This document shows, one piece after another, positions 25,079 to 37,000 of a stretch of DNA of 50,207 bases. Position numbers and translations under genes: made by a program. Each line of letters opens with the position of its first letter. Within the stretch, counting starts at the first letter, position 1. This stretch comes from a virus: IMG/VR virus record IMGVR_UViG_3300030060_005313, positions 75,402 through 125,608 of that record. One strand, given 5' to 3'. Under the pieces are notes generated by a model. That model did no database searches. It was not told where the DNA came from and worked only from the letters and a program-made list of their open reading frames with translations.

Positions 25079-28000
25079 ATGAGCATAGTTAAAAAATTCA
25101 ATCCACTCAAAAATTTAAATCAACTCGATATGTTAGTTGATGATTTCAATGAATCCAGACATTTTATTCTAACGGATTTACCAGAGAGTTTACCGCAAGG
25201 AAGAAGTTCTTTTCTGATAGAGACAGGACCATTCTTAAAAGAGGGTATCGAGCTACAAATAGATTTTGTCGATTCTGAAGGTAACTCTATCTACTACGAA
25301 CCAATTGATGATTACTTAGAGGGTACTTCACGTAGAATATCAGTAGAGGTATATAGTGATACTGGACCAGGTGTAGCAAATCTAATAATAGTAGGTGAAT
25401 TAGATTCTGTACCAACTTCACCAGGTTCTTTCTCTGATGTAGAGGAAGTTCCTGAAGATTGGAAGGGTATTTATAATGTAAGATTAACCAAAGAAATTAT
25501 AATCAACCCAACTGAAATCAATACAGAACCGATAAGATTTTACACACAGCCAAAAATCACCGTAACAGAAAAAAGACTTGGTAGTTTGGTAAGAACAGAA
25601 TCAAGTAGTTCGATTGTAACTGCCTTCAATTCGATAAAAGGTAATCCCGACCAAAATTTTGAATTTACAGTATTTGAAACAGAACAACCAAAACAGGGTT
25701 CTCTATCTGAAGTAAAAGATAAAAAGACAAAACCCAAAGGTAAAACAGATTCCATTTATAAAATGGGTAATCAGTTCAAAAACAAAAAAGGTAAAAGAAA
25801 AAGTAGTATATTCAAAAGGATTGGACATATAGCTAGAAGTAGGTCTCCAATAGAGTATCCATATTCTTTTGAAATAACAAACTCTGATGAGTTTACTACT
25901 AAAGACATAGGTGGTAATTTTATAATTAAGACTATTGATTCTACACAATATGATAGAGATCAATTCGAAAACTCTAAATTAACTTTTCCACCGACATTCA
26001 ATAATTACACAGGCTCTATAGCTGAATTAAGAAATAATAAAATAGCTTTATTAGAAAAACCTTTTACGAATTTGAACAATAATGGTGAGGAAGTAATCAT
26101 ACCATTCTTTGGTACAGTAGAACTTGTAAAACAAACAGAACCTACATCATCTTACAGCACTGCAAATATTATATCTTATGCGGACGTGGTACTAAGTGAT
26201 ATGAGGACCTTTTCTGGTGACGTATTTAAAGCAAAGGTCATGGTAAGAAGTGAAGGTTCATTCGATGATTTCAAAACTTTAGCAGAGATACCCGTTGAAT
26301 CTTCAGAGCTGATGGTAGACCCATTATCAGTAGGGTTATCAGAACATACAGGTTACTACGAAAATCAGGCGGATGTAAATAGTTATTGGGATGTCACAGG
26401 CGGTACTGCAGTATTTTCAAACTCACCATTATTAGATGGTGTGTATGTATCAGGCTCTGTCGCAACCTTTGAGAACCAAATAAAATATAAGTTGAAAGAT
26501 GCATACAAATTCGAACTCACCAAAAACGTTGACTACACAGTATCATTTAATGCATACACTAAAAGAGGAAATAATAGTAGGTCTTTAGTAGCAATATACA
26601 TATCAGGTTCTTCATTTCCACACAATAGTGTTCCATATGTCGATACTGCTACAAACAAAACTTTAGTTGACGACAACACATATGGCTACAGGCTTGGTGT
26701 GATAGAAGTAGATGACCAAAGTGAAAAGGATTTAGGTTTAGTTGTACAGAATTTCACTCCTAACAGCACAGGCAATGGGGTACTACAATTTCGTATCGTA
26801 GAAGGTGGATGGTATTTTTCAGATATATCTGTAAAACCTTCGGAGGATACCGGATTTTCTCCGTCTACATTTACTTTCCAAAAAGAAATGCCATTGGAGT
26901 TTCAACACAAAAGACCTGATACTTTCGAATTCTTAGTTGAGTTTTATGATGCAAATGATAATATAGCGGATAGTTTGGCATTCAATACGGGATCGGTGTT
27001 TACTGGTGGTAACGTTGTAATAACAGGAAACGATAATATTCAAAGTGGTGATATGTTCTTAGGTGGGGATACCACAGGTAGTGGTATTCACTTTGGTGGT
27101 GTTGATTCGAAATTACCTGAAACAGGTGAAGATGGAGCTGAAGGTTCAGGATTTATTCGTTCAATAGGTTATCAAGGATTCGTATCAGCTTCGGCTCAAT
27201 CTGGTTCATATGGTTTTATGATTTATAGTGGTTCTGTCTTACCTAATAGTGGAGATAATTATGCTGGTGTAGGATTAGAATTAGTTGGTGCTAGTGGTTC
27301 GTTAAAATTTAGAACTAAACCATCAATATTTGAAGTTGTCGCAGATGCATTTTTCGTGGGTAGTAGAACTACACAATTTATAAGTGGCTCAAGTGGTGCA
27401 GTAGAAATAAGTTCTTCTAATTTTCACCTAACACCACAAGGAAATGTCACAATGAGTGGTATCATAACTGCAGAAGGTGGTAACATAGGAGACTTCAAAA
27501 TAATAGGTGGACAGATAAGTGGTTCTAATATGACATTTAATGCACCCCGTTCACAATTATTCAAAACCGACCAAGGGCCAGGTAGTGATACAACCGCAGG
27601 ATTCGATGCAAAACGTAATGAATACTATATAGACTTTACACCAAGTGGAAGTAATGATGTGGATGGTACAAACTATTACATTAAAATGGGTCCAAACTTT
27701 ATGGTTGATAAAGATGGTATCCTAATTGCAAGTGGTGCAGAATTTGTTGGTACTATAACTGCATCAGCAGGTTTGATTGGCGGTTTTACCACAGACTCAC
27801 ATTCATTCAGTAGTAACAATATTTTTATTAGTGGTTCACCATTACAAGGAAGTGTAAATGATTCTAAGTATATGTTTATCAGTACATCCAACTTCAATGT
27901 TAAACAAAGTGGTGATGTAACAGGTTCTAAAGTTTTATTTACTGGTGGAAAATTAGGTGGTTTTAATATTAACAATACATCAATTAGAGATGTTAACAAT

Positions 28001-31000
28001 ACAGTAGAATTAAGTAGTGCTTTACCTGGTTTGAAAATTAAAGATAATGGTGGTACTGATAGAGTTCTCGTAAAATCTGGTTCTTTATCAACAGTTGGTG
28101 GTGGTACACAATATATAGGAAATAAAAGCTTTGAGGAACAATTAGGTTCTCTATCAGCCGGTCGTAACTTCGTTGGTTCTATAAATAGTTGGTCGTTTTC
28201 AGAGGGTGGTGCGGTTAATATTAGTTTAACAGATAGAAATGCTTTTGTCGATGATGATAAAGCAGTAAGTGGTAGGGTAACATTGGATGTTGTTGTTCCT
28301 GCCGGTTCAGGTAATTACTCTTCAACTAATACTTATCAAATATCACAAGTAGTAACTGCTTCAATTGCAGCAGGAGACACCCTATCGTTTAGCTCGGTGG
28401 CAAGATTTAGTTCATCATTTGGTGGTAGAGGGAAAGATAGAGCATTACAACCACAATACTTTCGTTTGGAATATAGTGGTTCTGGTACAAATGGATTTGT
28501 TCCCTTTCTACCACATCCTAATTTTACAGCATCAAATGGTTATGGTGAATACTTTTTAGGTAGTGGACAATATAATAGTTTTGGTGCATCAGCAGATTTA
28601 CCAGCAGCTGCAGAATTCATAAAAGTTGTACTTACAGGTTCTATAAATGATGATACTGGATTTACAATAGAAAAACCATTGTTCATAGGAGATAAAGGAA
28701 CTGTAAACTCAGATGTATCAGGTAGAAAATTTACTAAACAAGTTGTAGGTAGTACAACAGCAGAACATCCTGAAACTGAAATAACTTTTGACAATTTCTC
28801 TTTGAGAAGTAATTCACGAAGAGTTGAGATGACTCAAGAAGGATTACTAATCTATAACTCCGAAGATAGTTTTATAAAGATGACTGGTGCCGGAATAGAA
28901 ATTAGAGGTGGTAGTGGTGTAGCAAACTTTGGTACTGCTATCAACAGAGAGGCTGCAACTAATGACAGTCAAGTTGCTGGTACTTTAGGAGCTCCAGCAT
29001 TACAAGCTTATCAATCTGATCCTGAGGATATTGGTACAACTGCTTCTGATGGTAATGTTGGTGAGTTTGCAAAAGGTAACCACGTTCATAGATTAACATT
29101 TTCAACAGTAAACTCTGTACTGGCAGGACAGACATTAACAGGTACGACATTCAACGGTTTATTTGGTTCTAATGCAAGAATAGCTATAAGTGGTTCTTTA
29201 GGTGCAAACGCAGATGTAATTAGAAGTTTAAACAGAGATACTATTAGTGGTTCACTTGGTTCTAATGCAGCTGTTATAAGAACATTAGCTAGAGCGGGAA
29301 TAAGTGGTTCATTGGGTGCAAATGCATCTGTTATAAGAACACTCACCAGAACAGGCATAAGTGGTTCACTTGGTAGTAATGCTGCGTTGATAAGAAGTCT
29401 AACAAGAGTAGGTATTTCGGGTTCACTTTCTGCAAATGCGATTAGAGATTTAGGTGCTGGTATACTATCAGGTTCTGCTGGTTCAATGAATAGTTTCAAT
29501 ATTACCGATGGTGTTACATCGCAAGAAATAGGTAACGGAAACAACATAACTTTTGCAGCAGGTACTGGACTTGACGTTGCGGTAAGTGCGACAGATACAG
29601 TCACATACTCGGCAGATGTATCAGACTTTATGACAAATGGTGCAAATAATAGAATCATCACCGCGACTGGTACTGATGCGATGAATGCAGAATCCAATTT
29701 GACGTTTGATGGTTCTACATTAGGTGTCACCGGTACAATCTCAACTACAAGTAATATTCTTTTAGCATCTGGTGCAAATTTATTTTTCGATGGAGGGAGT
29801 AATTCATATATTAAGGAACATTCTGCAGATGACATAAGAGTGGTTGCCGGTGGGGTTACGGCCTTTGACTTTTTGACAACTGGTGCAGGTGTACCAGCAA
29901 CTGCTAAATTATATCTTGATGGTGGTGGTAATACACATTTACGAGAATCATCTGCTGATAATATAAAAGTTTCTGCTGGTGGAACAGATGTTTTGGATAT
30001 AACCTCAGTAAAAGTAAGTGGTTCATCCGCATCAACAGCATCATTCTCACGAATGAGTTTGAATTCAGTAGATCCAATGTATGCATACCTTAATGTACAA
30101 GGTGATATTGCATTAGGTTCATTTACAGGTACAAACCTGAATCGTAGAATTGGTTTACAAAGAACTGATGGTGCTGGCTGGACAAATACACCAAACATAA
30201 ACTTTCACGTTGATGGTAACGGTGACGGTCATATTAAATTTTCAGTAATAGATTCTGGAGTGGCGGGTTATGCTGATGCTATGGTGATTAGTAAGGATGG
30301 CTTTGTCGGCATTGGTGAAACAAGTCCTGCTACAAAACTTCATGTCAAAGGTGCTCATATAGCCGGTAGAGGATTGTTGAGTTTAGAATCAACCGATCAT
30401 GCTATACTAAATTTGCGAGGTGCTTCGGCCAACAATGCCGGTATAGAATTCTATAATGCAACAAATCAAAAATGGGCTATAGCAAATCGTGCAGATGCGA
30501 GTGACAAAATGCAGATAAGAAGGGGTAGTGATGATGCCGTAGCAATATCATTCGACCAATCTATAAATACAGAATTCGGTGGAAATGTAAGTGGTTCATC
30601 AACATCAACTGGTTCGTTTGGTAGAGTTTTCTCTGCAGATGATATTGAATTGAAGGGTAATGCGGTAATTTTCAATATTTCAGATGGTTTTGTAACAAAT
30701 GCTGGCGGAGCAATGACCATACAAGGAACTGGTAATGTGGTATTGGATGCTGGAGCTGGTGCTGATGAAGTTACATTAACAACAACATCACTTACAACAA
30801 CAGTACCCTTTACAGGTTCGAGTGCTACATTTTCAGATAATGTAGAAATAATAAGCAGTAATGCATCAAATACAAAATTATTAATTGAAAATAACCATGC
30901 AAGTGCAAACGCTTTATTGCAGCTTGATTCTTCAAATGATAGAGATTCAGTTATTCAATTACTTGAAAATGGTACTGCAAAATGGGATATAAGAAATGAT

Positions 31001-34000
31001 GGTAATGATTCTGATAAATTAAAAATATCTGATGATGGTGATGTTAGACTTACTTTAGATCAATCTGGTAATGTCGGCATCGGAGTTACAAGTGCCGATG
31101 CTAGATTAGAAGTCAAAGGTTCTGATGGGTCTAATAGTACAGAAAATACTGCGTTAATTGATGGTAATGGAAATCATCTTTTTACCCAATTCAATGGTGG
31201 TAAAGCAATATTCCATTACGGGCCTGTAGAATTTCCCTACCCTAATGGAAAGGTAAGTGGTTCTTCAACTACCACTGCATCATTTGGTAGGATACAAGTT
31301 CCGAAGGGTAAATATTTAGAATTCTTAGGTGGTGGTGCAGGTACAGCGGAGAAGTGGCAGATATTCAATAGTAATAGTAATGTTTTTGAAATCAAATCCA
31401 CAGCATATGGTGGTTCTCCCATAACAATCGATGCTACTGGTGGTGGTGTTAACGTTACTGCAAATTTAGATGTGGGTGCTGGTTTAGATGTTACTGGTAA
31501 TATAACTGTTACGGGAACTGTAGACGGAAGAGATCTTGCAACGGATGGTTCAAAACTAGATGGTATAGAAGCAAACGCAAAGAACGACCAAACAATTACA
31601 GCCGGAAGCGGATTGACTGGTGGTGGAACAGGTGATGTGACTCTTAATATCGGAGCTGGAACTGGCATCGATGTTGCGGCAGATGCCATATCGGTAGATG
31701 TATCAGACTTTTTATCAAATGGTGTTGACAACAGGGTTGTGACTGCAACTGGCACAGATGGTTTTGCCGCTGAAGATGGTTTGACTTTCGATGGAAATGA
31801 TTTAGGTATTACTAGAAAAATATTTCATATAGGTGATACCGATACATTTATTAGATTTACAAATGACGATATAAACATTCAAGCAGGTGGTGTTAATTTT
31901 ATAGACATTACTGAAGACACAACAAATGAAATAACATTTAATGAAGAAGGTGGTGTTATAAATGTTAGAATGGAAAGTAATAATGACGCAAACTTATTTT
32001 TTCTTGATGGTACAAATGATAGAATAGGGATTGGAACCGGAGCTCCACAAACACTACTTCATTTGGTAGGTGCTGGTGAAATGATAAGAATTGAGAATAA
32101 CACCAACGCTGTTGGTAATACTTTCATTTCATTTTACGATACCAGTGCACTAAAAGGACATGTAGGATTTACAGGTGGTTCGACAGACCATTTGGTTCTT
32201 TACAATAATGAAAATGCAGATGTAAGATTTTTTACTAACCAAAATCTCAGAATGACTATTGCTGCTGGAGGAAATGTCGGCATCGGAGAAACAAATCCTC
32301 AGTATCCTTTAGAAGTGGTTGGTGCAACTGGTAATACAGTTGCTAAATTTGGTGAGACTTTTGCATTACACGCGATACACAATTCACCAGTTCTTGGATT
32401 CAACCTTTTTTACAATACTGCATATAAACTTGGTGAAGGAAGTAGTAGTAGTTATGGTGGATATTTAGCTTTATCACCCTCTACTGGTAAATTTAGCTTT
32501 GCTACAAGTAATCAAGGAAATGCTGGTGATACGGCTACTATGACTGAAAGAGTTACAATTCTCAACAATGGCAATGTCGGCATCGGGACCACAAGTCCTG
32601 AACACCCATTACAAGTTGCTACATCAGGTCAAACAACTCTTTCTATAAAGGCTGGTACAAATAAACAAGCAAATATAGAGTTTGAAAATGATGGGACAGG
32701 ATATAGTATAGGTCATGATATTAATGATAATGGTGGCCACAATTTTTTCATATATGATAGAGAAAATTCACGAGATATGCTTCGATTTAGTTCTGATGGT
32801 GCTGTATTTAATGAAGGAAGTGTAAATATAGATTTTAGAGTTGAATCTAACGGAGATGCTAATGCTTTATTTATAAAAGGTAGTACAGATAATGTTGGCA
32901 TCGGCACCGCAACTCCATCTCAAAAATTGCATGTAGTGGGTAATGCTTTTATAGATGGTGCTCTAACTGCTAGAGAATTTTTTACAGATATCGTTTCATC
33001 TTCAATACAATTTACAAGTGGTTCGACAAAATTTGGTGATACATCAGATGACACTCATAAGTTTACTGGTTCTATTTTTGTAACGTCTGATGTCGCTGTT
33101 GGAACTGCTACACCAACAGCCGACTTGCATGTTGAAGCATCTTCTGTAACACAAAAATTAATTTCCAACTCTGGAGGAACTGCAACATTTACTATTGGTA
33201 GAAGTGTAGATACCCAAGCAAAGATTACTTCTGGTGATACCGCTGCGAGTGATTTTAATATTTTTACAGGAGGTACAAGGAGACTTACAATTTTAAGTTC
33301 AGGCAATGTCGGCATCGGGACCACAAGTCCACAGGCTCAATTACATTTAGCTACGGCCTCTCCACAAATATTGCTTGAAGATACAGATGTAAGTGGATTG
33401 AAACATACAATTACAGGTGGTGGTAATGCTGGATTGGAAATAGGGGTTGATAATAACAACACAGGTGCTGGTTATTTTAGAATATCTTTAGGCGGTGCAC
33501 AAAGGGTAAATATTACAGAAGCTGGATTGGCAGAAATTAATCTTGGAGTAAGTGGTTCAGCTGCTTCAACTGGTTCGTTTGGTAGAGTCGAAGCAAGTCG
33601 TGTAAGAGGTAATGCAATATTCGTAGAAAGTGATTTAGCAAAAATATCTAAAGGTGATAATAACACGATAAGATTTGACTCACCTACAGGTAATGTAAAG
33701 ATTGGTTCACAAAATTCAAGTTTCTTACACTTTTACACCGATAGAGGTAAGTATTTCTTTAATAAAAGATTAATAGTAGATGAAGGAATATTTAGTTCTT
33801 ACAACGAAGATTTAGTACTACAAAGAGCGGAGACAACAAAACTAACACTTGGAAATACAATCACTACTTCTGCTCAAGATTTCGCAATAGCTGATACTAA
33901 AACTATCGGTACTTCAACCTTTATATCAGGTATCACAGGTGATGGTTTTAGAATAGATGATAACGGTAGTGATGGAACTCTATTAGAAATCGATAATATT

Positions 34001-37000
34001 GTTGTTAGAAATACATTAAGAACCCATATCTTTCAGAAAGATGTCGTTAAGGCTACTAATGGTATATTGTTCATTTCAGATAGTGGTGTTATATCAGGCT
34101 CAACTGGCACAACAGGTACAGGTACAGTAACATTCGAAGATGATAAGTCTGCAACATTTAATGATGACCAAATACTATTGTTCAAAGATGCACAAGATAA
34201 CGGAACAATAAATGCAGTTAGATTTCAGATAAACGGAAGTCCAATAACAGGCGGTTCAGTTCAGAGTGGTTTTACAAAATATAATGTAGATAATGTTGCT
34301 GGTAATCTAAGTAATCTGAATGTTGGTGGAACTGCAGCAAGAATTAGTGGTGGTACGGTTGCAATTGATGCATCTTCACCTAACAGTCCCTTTGTTGATG
34401 TCAACGCTGCAAGTGGTTCTGCAGTTGTTCGTATGGGTAATCTTGCAGGTATTACATCTCCAAGATTTGGAACTTTATCAAATCAGTTTGGATTGTGGGC
34501 ATCAGGTTCTGCTTATCTTGAAGGTGCAATAAATGCAAAAACTGGTAACATAGGTACTTGGGGTATAGGTAATACTGCAATTAGTAGTTCAGGTGGAATC
34601 ATAACCTTAGATGCAGATGCAAAAAGGATTACTATATCTGATGGTTCTAATGATAGAATTCGTTTGGGTGAAGTTGACGGTGGTACAGTTTATGGTTTGA
34701 AAATATTTGATGGTAGTGGAGTGACAGATAACGATATTCTTGTTGAGTTAGGACAAGGTGGTAATCAGATCGCAGGTTGGACAATTTCTACAGGTGCTAT
34801 AACAAGTCCATCTAGTATAATAACAATCAGCTCAGATAATAAAAGAATTACAATAAATGATGGAAGTAATGATAGAATTTATTTAGGTGAGGTTGATGGT
34901 AGTACAACATATGGTCTGAAGATATTTGATGGAACTGGTACTGCTGATGCAGATAGATTAGTTGAGTTAGGTCAGGGTGATAATATGATTGTGGGATGGC
35001 AATTAGTTCCTGGTAGACTTGAGTTTGATGGAACAAATGGTTCAATTGCATTAGACGCAACAAATCAACAAGTTGCTATATACACCGGCTCAATTAACAC
35101 TGCACAACCAAAAGTGGTTATGGGTAAACTACCAAGAGTAGGTGGTTCATCTTCAGATGATAGATTTGGATTTGCGGTATTTAGTGGTTCTGAAAATGCG
35201 AGTATACTACACGATGATAGATTTTCTGTTTTAATTACAAGGGATAAGGCTAGACTCGCTGGTTGGGATTTAGTACCTGGTGCATTAAGAAGTGGAACTG
35301 TTGCTGACATAAATGGTAATCAGGCAAAAATTGCATTGGGTGTGAATGCAAATCAGACACACACCACACCACAAGCAAACTTGTTCTATGTAAGTGCTTC
35401 TGCTACTCCAACATTCTTTGTTGGTGAAAACTTTTCATTTATTAATAATACTCTAACAGCGGCTGGTTGGGAAATAGCAAGTACAAGTATCAAAAAAGGA
35501 ACTGATGTCGTAATCGATTCAAGTGCAAAATCTATAACACTTGGAAATGGTTCTGTTGCAATAGAACACAATAGTGGTACTCCAATTATAAGAAGTGCTA
35601 CCAACTTCACAACAGGCAATGGTTTCTTTTTATCATCCGCAGGTACTGATAATTTTAGAGTTGGAAATGCATCAGCAGCGAGATTACAATTTGATGGTAC
35701 TAATTTTAAGATTTTCAATTCTTCGAATGCTGAGTTAGTTTCATTAGGAGCCACAAATAAAATTGCAGGTTGGTTCATCACAACTACAACAATACAAAAT
35801 TTTAATTCTGATGGTGGTATTAAAATTGATTCTAGTAATAAGAATATAATCATCTATTCAGATAATGGTTCAACTGAACGTGTAGTGCTTGGTGATGTAA
35901 CTGGTGCAAATAAGTATGGTATTAAAGGAAAGGACGTTAGTGGTAACACAATGTTCGAAATATCAGAAAATCAAAATATAGTTGCAGGGTGGACACTTTC
36001 ACAAACATCAATTTCCAAAAATGATGTCAAATTAGATTCTACAACAAATGCAGAAGGCTTATATGTCAAAAAGACAAGTTTCAGTAGTACAACAGCAGGT
36101 GGTTTTCTAGGATTAGATAGTGGTACTGCTAAGTTTAATGTTGGTGACGCTTCTAAGTTTATAAAATTCGATGGAACTAATTTTACTGTAGATGCCGGTA
36201 ATTTTTCACTAGACTCAAGTGGTAATGTCACAGCAACAAATGCGAGTCTGTCCGGTACTGTTACAGCTGATGCTGGTGCGATAGGTGGATTCACACTAGC
36301 TGCTGGTGGATTGACTGCAACAAATATCAGAATCTCTTCTACACAAGCTTCGATGTCATTAGGTGATAAAGTTAAGATTGTTGGTGGCACGGATAGTTTT
36401 ATTGCAATGGGTAATCAGTTTATAAATGATACCAACTTTAGTAATTTCAATGACGAAAGTGATGTCGGTATTATAATGGGTATGGATGGTAATTCACCAA
36501 AGTTTGAATTAACTGATGGTGGTAATAATCACTTATTATTCGATTCTTCAACAGAAACTTTAAAATTAGCTGCGGGAAAAATACAATTTTCTGCAACTGG
36601 ATTTTCATTGAATGCACAAAGTTCTACAAACACAAATAACAAACTTTCTTTGGGTACGATTACTACAAATACAGATACTACAGGAGCAGGATTTTTTGCA
36701 GATGGTGGGGGTAACTTTAGAATAATTGGTAGTGATAGTACCTCTGTTTTCATAAGTGGTAGTTTGATTGACTTTAGAACAAATCGTATGTTCTTTGGTG
36801 CTACAGGTTCTTCCTTTATAAGTGCATCAAACGGAGTTCTACAGATAAGTTCTTCTAAGTTTCAGTTAAAACCATCCGGTGATGTAATCATGAAGGGTAT
36901 ACTTGATGCAGAATCAGGTGGACAGATTGGTGGATTTACTATTGGTGCTACAACTTTAAATTCTTCAGAAACATCAGGTAACGTACAAGCAATCACTACA

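Noticed and set aside
24997-25110. N-terminal extension of the minus-strand RHH-like gene to 25110
   Set aside because: The added 38 residues are a hydrophobic, AT-driven tract covering the promoter region, and GGAG points to the ATG at 24996.
29186-29470. Regular direct repeats considered as a CRISPR array
   Set aside because: The repeats are contiguous 57-nt coding units without spacers and remain in the fibre reading frame.
29086-30198. 370-codon open frame on the minus strand, plus other long minus-strand frames inside the fibre gene
   Set aside because: These mirror the repetitive Gly/Ser/Thr codons of the fibre on the other strand; they have no ribosome binding site, and their Pro/Val/Leu-rich sequences match no protein type.
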